From JAJRRH01 sp047638815 (lineage in GTDB: Bacteria > Bacteroidota > Bacteroidia > Flavobacteriales_D > JABDKJ01), in assembly GCA_047638815.1 (NCBI GenBank), contig JBLIMR010000001.1, positions 124,001-188,000 of the forward strand: 64,000 bases of DNA, given 5' to 3'. The notes under the pieces are model-generated. The model worked only from the letters and a program-made list of their open reading frames with translations. It searched no databases and was not told the origin of the DNA. The translations under genes were made by a program, and so were the position numbers. Below, piece after piece: positions 33,817-43,596 of the stretch; positions within the stretch are counted from its first letter, which is position 1, and each line of letters begins with the position of its first letter.

Positions 33817-35295
33817 TTGAAAAAGATACTCATTGCAAATAGAGGTGAAATTGCTTTACGTGTAATACGTTCAGCAAAAGAAATGGGGATAGCCACTGTG
33901 GCTGTCTATTCCGAGGCCGACAGACTTTCACCTCATGTGTTGGCTGCTGATGAAGCAGTATGCCTGGGTGCTCCGCCTTCAGCGCAATCCTATTTAGATC
34001 AAGATAAGATACTGGAATTTGCCAAATCATTAGATGTTGATGGGATTCACCCAGGATATGGTTTCTTATCAGAGAATTCTGCATTTGCTACAAAAGTAAA
34101 TGCCGCAGGGATTACATTTATTGGCCCGGGGAATCATGCCATTGAAGTAATGGGTAGTAAGCTTAAGGCCAAAGAAACAGTTGCGAATTATAACATTCCA
34201 ATGGTTCCTGGAACCGATAAAGCTTTAACCGATATTAACGAAGGTAAGAAAGCAGCAAAGGAAATTGGTTTTCCAATTTTGATTAAAGCCTCAGCTGGTG
34301 GTGGTGGTAAGGGAATGAGAATAGTTGAAACGGAAGATGATTTTGAAGAACAGTTAAAAAGAGCGGTTAGCGAGGCCGAATCTTCCTTTGGCGATGGATC
34401 CGTTTTTATCGAAAGATTCGTAACAAATCCAAGGCACATTGAGATTCAAGTATTGGCAGACAACCATGGTAATGTGGTACATCTTTTTGAAAGAGAATGT
34501 TCCATACAAAGAAGACATCAAAAAGTAATAGAAGAAGCACCGTCTGCAGTTTTAACTGAGGAACTTCGTAATACAATGGGAAGGGCAGCAACAGATGTAG
34601 CAAGATCTTGTGATTACAGTGGTGTAGGTACGGTAGAATTTTTATTGGATGAGGATATGAATTTTTATTTTCTTGAAATGAATACGAGACTTCAGGTTGA
34701 ACATCCAGTGACCGAAATGATAACCGGAATCGATTTGGTGAAAGAACAAATCAAGGTTGCAAGAGGGGAAAAATTATCTATAACTCAGGAAGATCTAATT
34801 ATTGATGGCCATGCACTTGAACTTAGAGTTTATGCAGAAGACCCATTGAATGATTTCTTGCCTGACATAGGTACATTAGAAGTATATGATGTCCCCAAAG
34901 GTGATGGTATAAGAGTTGATGATGGATTCAGGCAAGGAATGACGATTCCTATATATTATGATCCAATGTTAGGGAAGCTTATCACACATGGGAAGAACAG
35001 GCAAGATGCTATTAATAAAATGTTGAGGGCAATTGAGAAATTTAAAATTGAAGGGGTGAAAACAACACTTGATTTTGGTGCATTTGCAATCAATCATCCA
35101 GCATTTCGATCTGGATCATTTGACACCAATTTTGTCAAAAAACATTTTACTGGAAAGATTACCAATGATTTCGATATGGAGGAGGTAGATATTGCTGCTG
35201 CCTTCGCATCGGCATATTTTGACGAGAAGGTTAGTGAAAAAGACAAGGCGCAAGTCGCTGAAAATGAATCTAATTGGCGTTTGAATCGAAAATAA
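33817..35295 (+). CDS. accC: biotin carboxylase subunit (acetyl-CoA carboxylase type)
   Basis: ATP-dependent carboxylation of biotin, feeding malonyl-CoA synthesis. 492 residues. The TTG start at 33817 is supported because translation begins KKILIANRGEIALRVIRSA, the canonical N-terminus. The ATP-grasp loop is KASAGGGGKGMR (about 156-167) and the catalytic segment is EMNTRLQVEHPVTE (about 286-299). No biotin carrier protein (accB) is adjacent, so it could also serve a propionyl- or pyruvate carboxylase. Its C-terminal tail is about 40 residues longer than E. coli AccC. Confidence 0.93.
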   Translation: MKKILIANRGEIALRVIRSAKEMGIATVAVYSEADRLSPHVLAADEAVCLGAPPSAQSYLDQDKILEFAKSLDVDGIHPGYGFLSENSAFATKVNAAGITFIGPGNHAIEVMGSKLKAKETVANYNIPMVPGTDKALTDINEGKKAAKEIGFPILIKASAGGGGKGMRIVETEDDFEEQLKRAVSEAESSFGDGSVFIERFVTNPRHIEIQVLADNHGNVVHLFERECSIQRRHQKVIEEAPSAVLTEELRNTMGRAATDVARSCDYSGVGTVEFLLDEDMNFYFLEMNTRLQVEHPVTEMITGIDLVKEQIKVARGEKLSITQEDLIIDGHALELRVYAEDPLNDFLPDIGTLEVYDVPKGDGIRVDDGFRQGMTIPIYYDPMLGKLITHGKNRQDAINKMLRAIEKFKIEGVKTTLDFGAFAINHPAFRSGSFDTNFVKKHFTGKITNDFDMEEVDIAAAFASAYFDEKVSEKDKAQVAENESNWRLNRK

Positions 35296-35343
35296 TCATC
35301 GATTTTTTGCAATTTTGGATTGAAATTTGCGTATAAACGTAGT

Positions 35344-35955
35344 ATGAAGATCAAAACAGTCATATTAGTTGTCCTTATGGGACTGCTCTTTGGGGAGTTT
35401 TCTGCTCAAATGGTTAAGGATGGTAAGAAGATGATTTTGGTTAATGTTTTTATTCAAGATGGAGATACAATCCCTATTTTCCACATGCCTGCAATCACGG
35501 TTGTTGCTAAAGGGCATTCAAAGGCATTCCTTAGGAAATATGCGAAATTGAAAAGACGAATTATTAAAGTATACCCATATGCTAATGTCGCATCAAAACT
35601 ATTGGATGAATATGAGGCTGATTTGGTCGAACTTGAAAATAAAAAGGACAAGAAAAAATACCTTAAAAAGGCTGAGAAAAAATTGAAGGAGGAGTTTGAG
35701 GGAGTATTAAGGGACATGACAGTCAGTGAAGGAAGAATTTTAATAAAGTTAATTGATAGAGAAACTCAAAGAACTTCTTACCAATTGGTTAATGAACTTA
35801 GAGGTGGGGCATCTGCTTTTATGTGGCAAGGAGTAGCACGATTATTCGGTTCAAATCTTAAAGTTAAATACGATCCGTTGGATGAAGATTTCTTAATGGA
35901 GAGTATTGTTATAAAAATTGAAAGAGGTGAAATTGAACTTACAGCACAGAACTAA
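35344..35955 (+). CDS. DUF4294 exported protein
   Basis: 203 residues with a signal peptide (about 1-21, ending GEFSAQ). Conserved DUF4294 features include IFIQDGDTIPIFHMPAITV-like opening strands, RKYAKLKRRIIKVYPYA and LIKLIDRETQRTSYQLV, with a charged coiled-coil-like stretch between (EYEADLVELENKKDKKKYLK). The family is Bacteroidota-specific and has no known function. An in-frame TTG at 35320 is less likely than the ATG at 35344, which places the signal peptide at the N-terminus. Confidence 0.85.
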   Translation: MKIKTVILVVLMGLLFGEFSAQMVKDGKKMILVNVFIQDGDTIPIFHMPAITVVAKGHSKAFLRKYAKLKRRIIKVYPYANVASKLLDEYEADLVELENKKDKKKYLKKAEKKLKEEFEGVLRDMTVSEGRILIKLIDRETQRTSYQLVNELRGGASAFMWQGVARLFGSNLKVKYDPLDEDFLMESIVIKIERGEIELTAQN

Positions 35956-36064
35956 GACCTCCACTATTCATACATCCTTATTTTTTTCTTAAGCTCGAAA
36001 AAGTTTTAACTTATATTTGGGGCAATACGATTGACATTTAATGTGATCTTGATAAAGCTTTAAC

Positions 36065-37252
36065 TTGCTATTTTTCTTAGAAATCTTATTCTGGTTATGT
36101 ATCTATTGCGTCATGCATACATACATGATATATCCTGGACTACTAAAGTTGTTATCTGGAGATAGAAAGATTAATTCGGCAGGGTTTACTCATGATCAGT
36201 TGCCTTTTGTCAGCATTATTATAGCAGCCTATAATGAAGAATTAGTCATTGAAGACAAACTGAGGTCAATTCTCAACTCAGAATATGATCATAAAAAAAT
36301 GGAGATTCTTGTTGGATCTGATGGTTCAAAGGACATGACGGACATGTTAGTTCGAGAATTACAAAAGCAGTTTCCAATCATTCAATTTCATCGATTTGAT
36401 AGATCTGGTAAAACAGGTGTACTTAATCAACTTACGCCATTAGCAAAATCAGATATTGTAGTCTATACTGATGCTAACGTTATTTTTGAGAAAAGTAATT
36501 TGGCTCAATTAGTATCGAGATTTAAAGATGAGGAAATAGGTCTGGTTGGAGCAAACATAATGAGCGAAGACCACAAGAACAAAGGAATTAGCTTCCAGGA
36601 GGAAAAGTATATCGAACGAGAAAACATGATTAAGTTTCGAGAAGGTATATTGTGGGGAGCAATGATGGGAGCCTTCGGTGGGTGTTACGCTATGAGAAAA
36701 TCATTATTCAAGGTTATACCCACTAATTTTATTGTTGATGATTTTTACCTATCGTTGAACGTGCTAATGCAAGATCGTAAAGCTATATTGGATCTAGAAG
36801 CGATTTGCTATGAAGAGGTATCCGTAAAAGAGTCTGAAGAGTTTAGAAGAAAAGTAAGAATGTCATCGGGTAATTTTCAAAATTTATTCCATTTTCTTCC
36901 TTTGATTTGGAAATTGCCGATCAGTCATGGTTTCGCATTTATATCTCATAAAATATTAAGATGGCTAACACCATTATTGATTATTATGATTTTTATTGCC
37001 TCATATATATTATTGGACGTGCATTGGATTTACAAATTGGCTTTTTATTCTCAATTGACATTTATGTTATTCCCATTGCTCAATACAGTAATAATCAAAC
37101 TAAACATCCGATCAAAAATTATTCAATTCATATCCTATTTCTACTCTATGAACTTAGCATTACTTATAGGTATGGTAAAATATTTTTCTGGAGTAAATTC
37201 AGCGATATGGGAACCGACAGAGAGGAAACCGGGTGAGAGTGATTCAGATTGA
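36065..37252 (+). CDS. membrane glycosyltransferase family 2
   Basis: 395 residues with an N-terminal membrane helix, a GT-A domain (SIIIAAYNEE about 50-59; a DxD-like YTDANV about 136; GGCYAMR about 217; VDDFYLS about 230), a QRxRW-like RKVRMSSG, and four C-terminal helices. This is the layout of processive or polyprenyl-linked polysaccharide synthases. The TTG at 36065 is taken because no ATG occurs before residue 17 and the first helix needs these residues. The -7-like TATATTTG at 36012-36019 supports it. The product is unknown. Confidence 0.85.
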   Translation: MLFFLEILFWLCIYCVMHTYMIYPGLLKLLSGDRKINSAGFTHDQLPFVSIIIAAYNEELVIEDKLRSILNSEYDHKKMEILVGSDGSKDMTDMLVRELQKQFPIIQFHRFDRSGKTGVLNQLTPLAKSDIVVYTDANVIFEKSNLAQLVSRFKDEEIGLVGANIMSEDHKNKGISFQEEKYIERENMIKFREGILWGAMMGAFGGCYAMRKSLFKVIPTNFIVDDFYLSLNVLMQDRKAILDLEAICYEEVSVKESEEFRRKVRMSSGNFQNLFHFLPLIWKLPISHGFAFISHKILRWLTPLLIIMIFIASYILLDVHWIYKLAFYSQLTFMLFPLLNTVIIKLNIRSKIIQFISYFYSMNLALLIGMVKYFSGVNSAIWEPTERKPGESDSD

Positions 37253-37738
37253 AATCCTATAATACATAGCATCCGCTATTCCTTGACACTCATCTTTCTT
37301 CCAAAAACTCATTCCTAGTTTCTCTAAAACCTTAATGGAAGCAATGTTATCCTGAGCGACTCGACCTATTATCTCATTCAATTGTAATTTTGTAAAACCA
37401 TATTCAATGCAAGCCTTTGTAGACTCGGTGGCGTACCCTTTATTCCAATGTTCTTGGGAAAATCTAAACCCTAGGTCGGTATAACCAGTATCATGTTTCT
37501 TTAAACCACACCAACCAATAAATTCCTTATTGCTTTTTAGAATGACAGACCATCTACCATATCCATGGAGATTGTAATGATTATAATCTTCTACAAACTT
37601 TTTTGTGTCTTCTATATCCTTGAATGGCAAGTCTCCAGTATATTTCATTACCAAGGGATCACTATTTAGGGCAAGTAAACCAGAAGCGTCTGTCACTTTA
37701 AATTTTCTTAAAACTAATCTTTGCGTCTCAATTATCAT
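37244..37738 (-). CDS. GNAT-family N-acetyltransferase (RimJ/RimL type)
   Basis: 164 residues from the ATG at 37738 (MIIETQRLVLRKF, the normal start of the family). A longer frame to 37792 lacks family support. GNAT strands include SVILKSNKEFIGWCGLK and the acetyl-CoA loop region EHWNKGYATES, then NIASIKVLEKLGM. Such enzymes acetylate ribosomal protein N-termini, antibiotics or other amines; the substrate cannot be read here. It converges on and overlaps the glycosyltransferase by 9 bp. Confidence 0.88.
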   Translation of the reverse strand: MIIETQRLVLRKFKVTDASGLLALNSDPLVMKYTGDLPFKDIEDTKKFVEDYNHYNLHGYGRWSVILKSNKEFIGWCGLKKHDTGYTDLGFRFSQEHWNKGYATESTKACIEYGFTKLQLNEIIGRVAQDNIASIKVLEKLGMSFWKKDECQGIADAMYYRISI

Positions 37739-37892
37739 CAAAAGCTGACCTTTTCGGTATAAAATTACGGGTTTTATTATCAAATTCAACAATTAATTTC
37801 AGCCAATTGCAAGAAATATTTAGTGAAAGGTAATCATGAGATAAAATTAATATTCGTGATAATCAGTCGTTTATATGATTTTATAAAAAATA

Positions 37893-37949
37893 TAGTACAA
37901 TGTATAGCATAGTACTAAATAAAACATATATATTTGTATCAACAAGTAC
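37893..37949 (+). promoter_or_regulatory. promoter and AGTAC boxes of the PadR gene
   Basis: The -7 element TATATTTG (37929-37936) matches the consensus. Three AGTAC cores flank it at 37894, 37911 (within the palindrome TAGTACTA) and 37945. A fourth, in the same TAGTACAA context as the first, lies at 38311-38318 before the PspC gene. These are candidate operators for autoregulation by the PadR protein. Confidence 0.5.
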
Positions 37950-37957
37950 TGTATAAG

Positions 37958-38296
37958 ATGGCTGAATTTAAAATTGAAAACACAAAGTCTCAGATGAGAA
38001 AAGGAATATTGGAGTACTGTATCCTCGCAACGCTGAAACGTAAAAAGGAAGCATACCCTTCAGATATTATTGGTGAAATGAAGGAGGCTAAGCTCATAGT
38101 CGTGGAAGGAACACTATATCCATTATTGACTAGACTGAAAAACTCTGGTGTCTTGGCATATCAGTGGGAGGAGTCCACTTCCGGTCCGCCTAGAAAATAT
38201 TATCGCCTGACTGAGCTAGGAGATAAAGTACTAAAAGAACTGGATTCGACATGGCTGAATTTAGTCAAGTCAGTCAATAAAGCAAGCAATAATTAA
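37958..38296 (+). CDS. PadR-family transcriptional regulator
   Basis: 112 residues from the ATG at 37958 (MAEFKIENTKSQMRKGILEY). An upstream in-frame TTG overlaps the -7 element and is rejected. Winged-helix domain: RKGILEYCILATL, PSDIIGEM, VEGTLYPLLTRLKNSGVL and GPPRKYYRLTELG are the standard PadR motifs. The short C-terminus places it in PadR subfamily 2. It is followed 37 bp later by a PspC-domain protein, a pairing common in Bacteroidota, and probably represses this small operon. Confidence 0.93.
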   Translation: MAEFKIENTKSQMRKGILEYCILATLKRKKEAYPSDIIGEMKEAKLIVVEGTLYPLLTRLKNSGVLAYQWEESTSGPPRKYYRLTELGDKVLKELDSTWLNLVKSVNKASNN

Positions 38297-38333
38297 TACC
38301 AACTAAACCGTAGTACAAGATAAATACAACATC

Positions 38334-39950
38334 ATGAAAAAGACAATAGCAGTAAATATAAGTGGCATCATTTTTAATATTGAAGAGGACGCTTATAATC
38401 AGTTGAAACTCTACCTGTCAACAATAAAAGGATATTTTGAGAACAGCGATAGTCAGGAGGAAATTATCGATGATATTGAATCGCGAATTGCAGAATTATT
38501 TGAAGACCGAGTTGGTCCAACAAAGCAGGTGGTCACGAGTAATGATGTAAGCGATATCATTGCGATTATGGGAGAGCCAGAGGATTATCTCGGAGAAGAA
38601 GATACAGAGCCGAGACAAGCTCAGGCGAATGAATCATATAATCAATCATCAGACAAAAAACTGTTTAGAGATAAAGATCAAGGAATCATAGGTGGAGTGA
38701 GTGTTGGTCTTGCTGCGTATTTTCAAATAGAAACGGTGTGGATTAGATTAGTTTGGGTTATAATGGTACTCTTTTTTGGATTTGGGATTTTACCATATGT
38801 TATTCTCTGGGCAATTATTCCTGAAGCAAAAACGACTTCTGATAAATTAAGGATGCGTGGTGATGCTGTCGATATTGACTCCATAAAAAAAAAAGTTAAT
38901 GAGGGATTTGAGAAATTAAAATACGAATCTGAAAATGTTGGAGCGAGGGCCAAAGGTAGAGGTTTAGGTGGATTGATATCGGCTTTGGTTGATCTGGTAG
39001 TTGGCTTTCTGAGAGTGATCATTAAGTTTATCGGATATTTCATCGGAGGATTATTTATAGTAATCGGAATAGGTCTACTGGTTTTCTTGGTAGGAATATT
39101 TTTAGATTCTGGCAGTTTGTTAGGAGGGATTGGATTGTATCCAGTGACAATTAATGATGTGAAAGTGGGCTTATTTGATTCCTCAGTACATGGAGGAATG
39201 TTTCTATTGGGTATTGTTTTGTGTGTGGGAATTCCAATTTTGGCTATCGCAATGGTTGGCTTAAAAATGATTTTCAGATTTCAATGGCCATTCAAAGGTG
39301 CTGGATCAATATTAGCCGTTACTTGGTTGATTGGCTTATTCCTTACCATCTTATCATCCATTAATCTAAGTAGTAATTTTATGTACGAAGATGATATTAG
39401 CGATTCGGTAAATCTCCATATGTCATCGGACACATTAATTGTGAGATTATCTGAAATGCCTATGATCGATAATAAAGTGCATATTAATGGGCTAAGATTA
39501 CAAAACGTGGATAATGGAAATGTTACCGCAGGAAACGTCTACCTAGACATTATTCGAAAGAGAGGGGATAAAGAATTCAATCTACAAATAATTAAATCTT
39601 CATGCGGTAAAGACTATGACGAAATAGAAGAGAAAATAAAAAATATTGAATTTGAATACTCAATAAATGAAAATGTTCTTTCGATAAATCCCAAATATAA
39701 CTTTCCGATTGAAGATAAGTTTCGAGATCAAGAAGTCCGATTTGTCTTGACTGTGCCTGATGGAAAATACATCTACATGGAAGATAAGGTACATCTGATT
39801 TTGGATGAAATTGAAAGTGATCTCAGACGCTCATACAGATATTTCATGGATGATTATTGGATAATGTCTGAAGATGGATTGATTGATGCTAATGACATAG
39901 AAACATTACCTATAGAGGAAGTAGAAGATGAACCTCAATTGGATATTTAA
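38334..39950 (+). CDS. PspC-domain membrane protein
   Basis: 538 residues. The N-terminal soluble part (MKKTIAVNISGIIFNIEEDA...) is a domain often seen next to PspC in Bacteroidota. The PspC domain follows (KKLFRDKDQGIIGGVSVGLA, about 103-122, then its helix). More membrane helices (to about 345) precede a C-terminal extracytoplasmic beta-rich region. PspC proteins sense or respond to envelope stress. The gene is preceded by an AGTAC box and by padR, so control by that regulator is likely. Confidence 0.85.
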   Translation: MKKTIAVNISGIIFNIEEDAYNQLKLYLSTIKGYFENSDSQEEIIDDIESRIAELFEDRVGPTKQVVTSNDVSDIIAIMGEPEDYLGEEDTEPRQAQANESYNQSSDKKLFRDKDQGIIGGVSVGLAAYFQIETVWIRLVWVIMVLFFGFGILPYVILWAIIPEAKTTSDKLRMRGDAVDIDSIKKKVNEGFEKLKYESENVGARAKGRGLGGLISALVDLVVGFLRVIIKFIGYFIGGLFIVIGIGLLVFLVGIFLDSGSLLGGIGLYPVTINDVKVGLFDSSVHGGMFLLGIVLCVGIPILAIAMVGLKMIFRFQWPFKGAGSILAVTWLIGLFLTILSSINLSSNFMYEDDISDSVNLHMSSDTLIVRLSEMPMIDNKVHINGLRLQNVDNGNVTAGNVYLDIIRKRGDKEFNLQIIKSSCGKDYDEIEEKIKNIEFEYSINENVLSINPKYNFPIEDKFRDQEVRFVLTVPDGKYIYMEDKVHLILDEIESDLRRSYRYFMDDYWIMSEDGLIDANDIETLPIEEVEDEPQLDI

Positions 39951-40057
39951 GTGCAACATTGATATGTTCGATGTCTGTAGTGGCATTTCGCATCAACTCC
40001 GAGAACCAGGTAATAAAATCCACTATTAATCGTCTTCGAATTAAACAATAATTTCTA

Positions 40058-40540
40058 ATGAAAAACTTAAAAGTAACATTTACCCTTCTTATTTTATTTT
40101 TAGTGAGTTCAGTGTTTTCTCAAAACAAAGACCAACTAAAAGAGAAAGAACAGATTAATCAAGAGATATTAAAAATGGATAGTCTCTTGTTTGATGTAGC
40201 ATTCAATACATGTGATTTGGAATTATATAAAAAAATCACCAAATCTGATTTTAAATTTTATGCTGATCGATCAGATCTCAATAAATCGATCGAAAAGGGA
40301 ATACATATTTTTGTAGACAGATGTTCAAGACCAAAAGGCTTAACGCGAAGATTGGTTTCTTCAGATGCATATGTACTTGGTGACTATGGTGCTGTTCAGA
40401 TAGGAGAACACGACTTCTACATAGATGATATAAAAGTACAGACAGCAAAATTTGTTACTAATTGGGAAAGGCGAGATGATTCTTGGATTATAACACGTGC
40501 TATTAGCTACGGGCATAAAGACACTTTGGAAGAAGGCTAA
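40058..40540 (+). CDS. exported NTF2-like (DUF4440/SnoaL-fold) protein
   Basis: 160 residues with a signal peptide (about 1-21, ending SVFSQ). The fold is suggested by EQINQEILKMDSLLFDVAFN, LYKKITKSDFKFYADRSD and the closing strands FVTNWERRDDSWIITRAISY, the usual NTF2-like pattern (xxWrrddgwriv). These domains bind small hydrophobic ligands or act as enzymes; the function is unknown here. It is not clearly in an operon. Confidence 0.78.
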   Translation: MKNLKVTFTLLILFLVSSVFSQNKDQLKEKEQINQEILKMDSLLFDVAFNTCDLELYKKITKSDFKFYADRSDLNKSIEKGIHIFVDRCSRPKGLTRRLVSSDAYVLGDYGAVQIGEHDFYIDDIKVQTAKFVTNWERRDDSWIITRAISYGHKDTLEEG

Positions 40541-40621
40541 TTAGCGTGTTCATTCTCACGATTATGTTGTATTTATGCTTGTGAGCCAGAGAAGTCTTTT
40601 TTCTGTAAATTCGCAAAGGTT

Positions 40622-41638
40622 ATGGAGGATTTTAATATCAGAAACGAAGCGGCTTTAACGGAAAAAGAAACGGAACAGGTTTTACGACCAGGATCATTTA
40701 ATGATTTTGCTGGGCAACGTTCCGTAATGGCGAATCTTCAGGTTTTTGTTCAAGCAGCAAACAATCGATCCGAGGCACTTGATCATGTTTTATTACACGG
40801 ACCTCCCGGTTTAGGAAAAACGACCTTGGCAAATATTATAGCAAACGAGTTAAAGGTTGGGATCAAAACAACATCGGGTCCAGTCCTTGAAAAGCCAGGA
40901 GATCTTGCAGGTTTATTAACAAATCTTGATGAGAATGACGTGCTTTTCATTGATGAAATTCACAGACTCAATGTAACTATTGAAGAGTATTTGTACTCGG
41001 CAATGGAAGATTATAGAATTGATCTGGTTATTGACGAAGGACCAAATGCCCGAACTGTTCAAATAAATTTAAGTCCCTTCACACTTATAGGAGCTACAAC
41101 AAGATCTGGTCTTTTAACTTCACCCCTAAGATCTCGTTTTGGAATAAGTTCTCGATTGTCCTATTATGATACTGAGACCATGACTGGAATCATTATCCGA
41201 TCAGCATCCATTCTCAACATACCAATAGATAATGATGCGGCATATGAAATTGCGAGTAGAAGTCGAGGAACTCCTAGAATTGCCAATGCATTATTGAGAC
41301 GAGTACGTGATTTTGCAGAGGTGAAAGGCTCAGGGACCATTGATATGAAGATTACTGAATCTTCATTAAAAGCATTAAACGTAGATGACAACGGTTTGGA
41401 TGAAATGGATAACAGGATTCTAAGCGCTCTCATTGAAAAATTTAAAGGTGGCCCTGTTGGTTTGAATACCATCAGTACAGCAGTTGGAGAGGAGCCAGGA
41501 ACAATTGAAGAAGTGTATGAACCATTCTTAATTATGGAAGGGTTCTTAATGAGAACACCAAGAGGAAGACAGGCAACCGACAAAGCATACAAGCACTTGA
41601 AAATTTCAAGAGAAGGCTCGGATGGATCATTATTTTAA
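40622..41638 (+). CDS. ruvB: Holliday junction branch migration ATPase RuvB
   Basis: Hexameric AAA+ motor that drives branch migration with RuvA. 338 residues. Walker A GPPGLGKTT (about 59-67), Walker B DEIH (about 110-113), sensor 1 GATTRSG (about 157), arginine finger region SRFGISSRL and sensor 2 RGTPRIANAL are all present. The winged-helix C-terminal domain ends in RTPRGRQATDKAYKHL. queG follows after 12 bp, so they may be co-transcribed. Confidence 0.97.
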   Translation: MEDFNIRNEAALTEKETEQVLRPGSFNDFAGQRSVMANLQVFVQAANNRSEALDHVLLHGPPGLGKTTLANIIANELKVGIKTTSGPVLEKPGDLAGLLTNLDENDVLFIDEIHRLNVTIEEYLYSAMEDYRIDLVIDEGPNARTVQINLSPFTLIGATTRSGLLTSPLRSRFGISSRLSYYDTETMTGIIIRSASILNIPIDNDAAYEIASRSRGTPRIANALLRRVRDFAEVKGSGTIDMKITESSLKALNVDDNGLDEMDNRILSALIEKFKGGPVGLNTISTAVGEEPGTIEEVYEPFLIMEGFLMRTPRGRQATDKAYKHLKISREGSDGSLF

Positions 41639-41650
41639 CATTATTAAACT

Positions 41651-42592
41651 TTGCAAGAAGATCTTCTCAAAGCTAAAAATGCCGCGCTAATTCGAGATGA
41701 GGCTTATCGTTTAGGTTTTAGTTTCTGTGGGTTTTCGGAAGCAGGTTTTCTTGAGGAAGAAGCACCAAGATTGGAGCGTTGGTTGAACAATAATCAGAAT
41801 GGTAAGATGGATTACATGTCCAATCATTTTGATAAAAGATTAGATCCAAGATTGTTGCACGAAGGAACGAAATCTGTCGTCTCCCTTCTTTTCAATTATT
41901 ATCCAGAGCAAACATTATCGGAGAATAATAATTACAAAATATCAAAGTACGCCTACGGTAAAGATTACCACTCTGTGGTGAAGGAGAAACTAAAAGAATT
42001 GTTATCCCATATTCAAGAGGAGATTGGTGAAGTTTCTGGTCGGGTATTTGTCGATAGCGCTCCTGTTTTGGAAAAGGCTTGGGCAGCAAAAAGTGGCTTA
42101 GGGTGGTTTGCCAAAAACGCAAATCTGATTAATAAAAAACATGGGTCATTTTACTTTATCGCTGAATTACTTTTGGATATTCCATTACCTCAGGATAGCC
42201 CTGCAACGGATCATTGTGGATCTTGCACCAAGTGTATAGATGCTTGTCCAACAGATGCTATTTTGGAGCCATATGTGGTTGACGGCAGTAAATGCATTTC
42301 ATACTTTACCATAGAACTAAAGGAGGCAATACCCGATGAAATGAGAGGCAAATTTGACGACTGGATATTCGGTTGTGATGTATGTCAGGATGTTTGCCCT
42401 TGGAATAAATTTTCTCAAGAGAATAACGAAAGTTTGTTTAATCCGCATCCACTATTAAGTGATTTTAAAAAGGGTGATTGGGAAGAAATTACCCAAGATG
42501 TTTTCAATGAAGTTTTTAGAAATTCAGCTGTGAAAAGGACAAAGTATTCTGGTCTTGTAAGGAATATACAATTCGTAAAAAACTATTCATGA
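41651..42592 (+). CDS. queG: epoxyqueuosine reductase QueG
   Basis: Cobalamin- and Fe-S-dependent last step of queuosine synthesis on tRNA. 313 residues from a TTG start (no ATG fits; the N-terminus reads QEDLLKAKNAALIRDEAYRLG). Two [4Fe-4S] motifs: DHCGSCTKCIDACPTDAI (about 189-206) and CDVCQDVCPWN (about 247-257). FVDSAPVLEKAWAAKSGLGW is the family core. It lies 12 bp after ruvB and its stop overlaps the next ATG by 4 bases. Confidence 0.95.
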   Translation: MQEDLLKAKNAALIRDEAYRLGFSFCGFSEAGFLEEEAPRLERWLNNNQNGKMDYMSNHFDKRLDPRLLHEGTKSVVSLLFNYYPEQTLSENNNYKISKYAYGKDYHSVVKEKLKELLSHIQEEIGEVSGRVFVDSAPVLEKAWAAKSGLGWFAKNANLINKKHGSFYFIAELLLDIPLPQDSPATDHCGSCTKCIDACPTDAILEPYVVDGSKCISYFTIELKEAIPDEMRGKFDDWIFGCDVCQDVCPWNKFSQENNESLFNPHPLLSDFKKGDWEEITQDVFNEVFRNSAVKRTKYSGLVRNIQFVKNYS

Positions 42593-43596
42593 ATTTAGTT
42601 ACTGGCAGTACGGGGATCGTTGGAATAAGAATAATGTTTGACTTATTATTGGCCAATAAAAAAGTAAAAGCTTTTCATAGAAAGGGGAGTAACAAGGATG
42701 AAGTTAGAAAAGCATTTGAATTCTATAGCGATAAGAATGGTAGTAAATTATTTGAGCAAATAATATGGTTTGAAGGTGATCTTTTCGATGTTTCAAGCAT
42801 CGAAAGCGCGCTTGAAGAATGCGTCCATGTTTATCACTGTGCCGCTTTGGTATCATTTCATCAAAAAGATCATGATGAGATGTATGCTGTCAATCAGATT
42901 GGCACAGAAAACTTAATAAATTGTTCGCTCTCTTCAGACATAAAACTATTTTGTCATATAAGCTCTATAGCATCTATTGGAAGAGAAAAGGAAGGTAAAA
43001 CTATCGATGAAAATACGGAATGGTCTAATTCAAAGCATAATACTTTTTATGCCTTAACTAAGCACGGGGCTGAGCAGGAAGTGTGGCGAGGAATGGAAGA
43101 AGGTTTGCCCGCAGTGATATTAAATCCGGGTATTATTTTTGGCGCAGGGACTTATGGAAAAAGTAGTTCAAGTTTGTTTAGTGAAGTGAACAAAGGATTA
43201 AAATTTTATACCAACGGGGGAGGTTCCTTTGTCGATGTGCGAGATGTTTCCAAAATCGCAATTGATGCAGTTAATCGAAACATTTCTAATGAACGATTTG
43301 TTCTAGTTTCGGAAAGCCGATCTTTACGTTCTGTTTTTAATTTGCTCGCAAAGTACTTGGGGAAAAAAGAACCTAGTATTTTAGCAAATAGATTTATTTT
43401 GAATTTGGGATGGAGGATTTTTTATTTAAAAGATCTCCTATCCGGAAGCAAATCTTCCTTGACTAAGGAATCTGCGAAAGCGGCAAATTCATCTTTTTCA
43501 TATAACTCAGAAAAAGCAAAAAAAATGTTTGACATGGACTTTAATTCTTGCGAAAAATCAATTCAGTTTTTTTCGAAGTACTATCAGCAGGTGTAG
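42589..43596 (+). CDS. NAD-dependent epimerase/dehydratase-like SDR protein
   Basis: 335 residues of the extended short-chain dehydrogenase type. The NAD(P)-binding motif TGSTGIVG (about 5-12) is a TGxxGxxG variant, and the active-site pair is in YALTKHGAE (YxxxK, about 155-163) with upstream HISSIAS. The substrate is unknown; sugar nucleotide, dihydroflavonol-like and 3-beta-HSD-like substrates all fit the fold. It overlaps queG by 4 bases and the minus-strand DUF4296 gene by 56 bases at its 3' end. Confidence 0.87.
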   Translation: MNLVTGSTGIVGIRIMFDLLLANKKVKAFHRKGSNKDEVRKAFEFYSDKNGSKLFEQIIWFEGDLFDVSSIESALEECVHVYHCAALVSFHQKDHDEMYAVNQIGTENLINCSLSSDIKLFCHISSIASIGREKEGKTIDENTEWSNSKHNTFYALTKHGAEQEVWRGMEEGLPAVILNPGIIFGAGTYGKSSSSLFSEVNKGLKFYTNGGGSFVDVRDVSKIAIDAVNRNISNERFVLVSESRSLRSVFNLLAKYLGKKEPSILANRFILNLGWRIFYLKDLLSGSKSSLTKESAKAANSSFSYNSEKAKKMFDMDFNSCEKSIQFFSKYYQQV

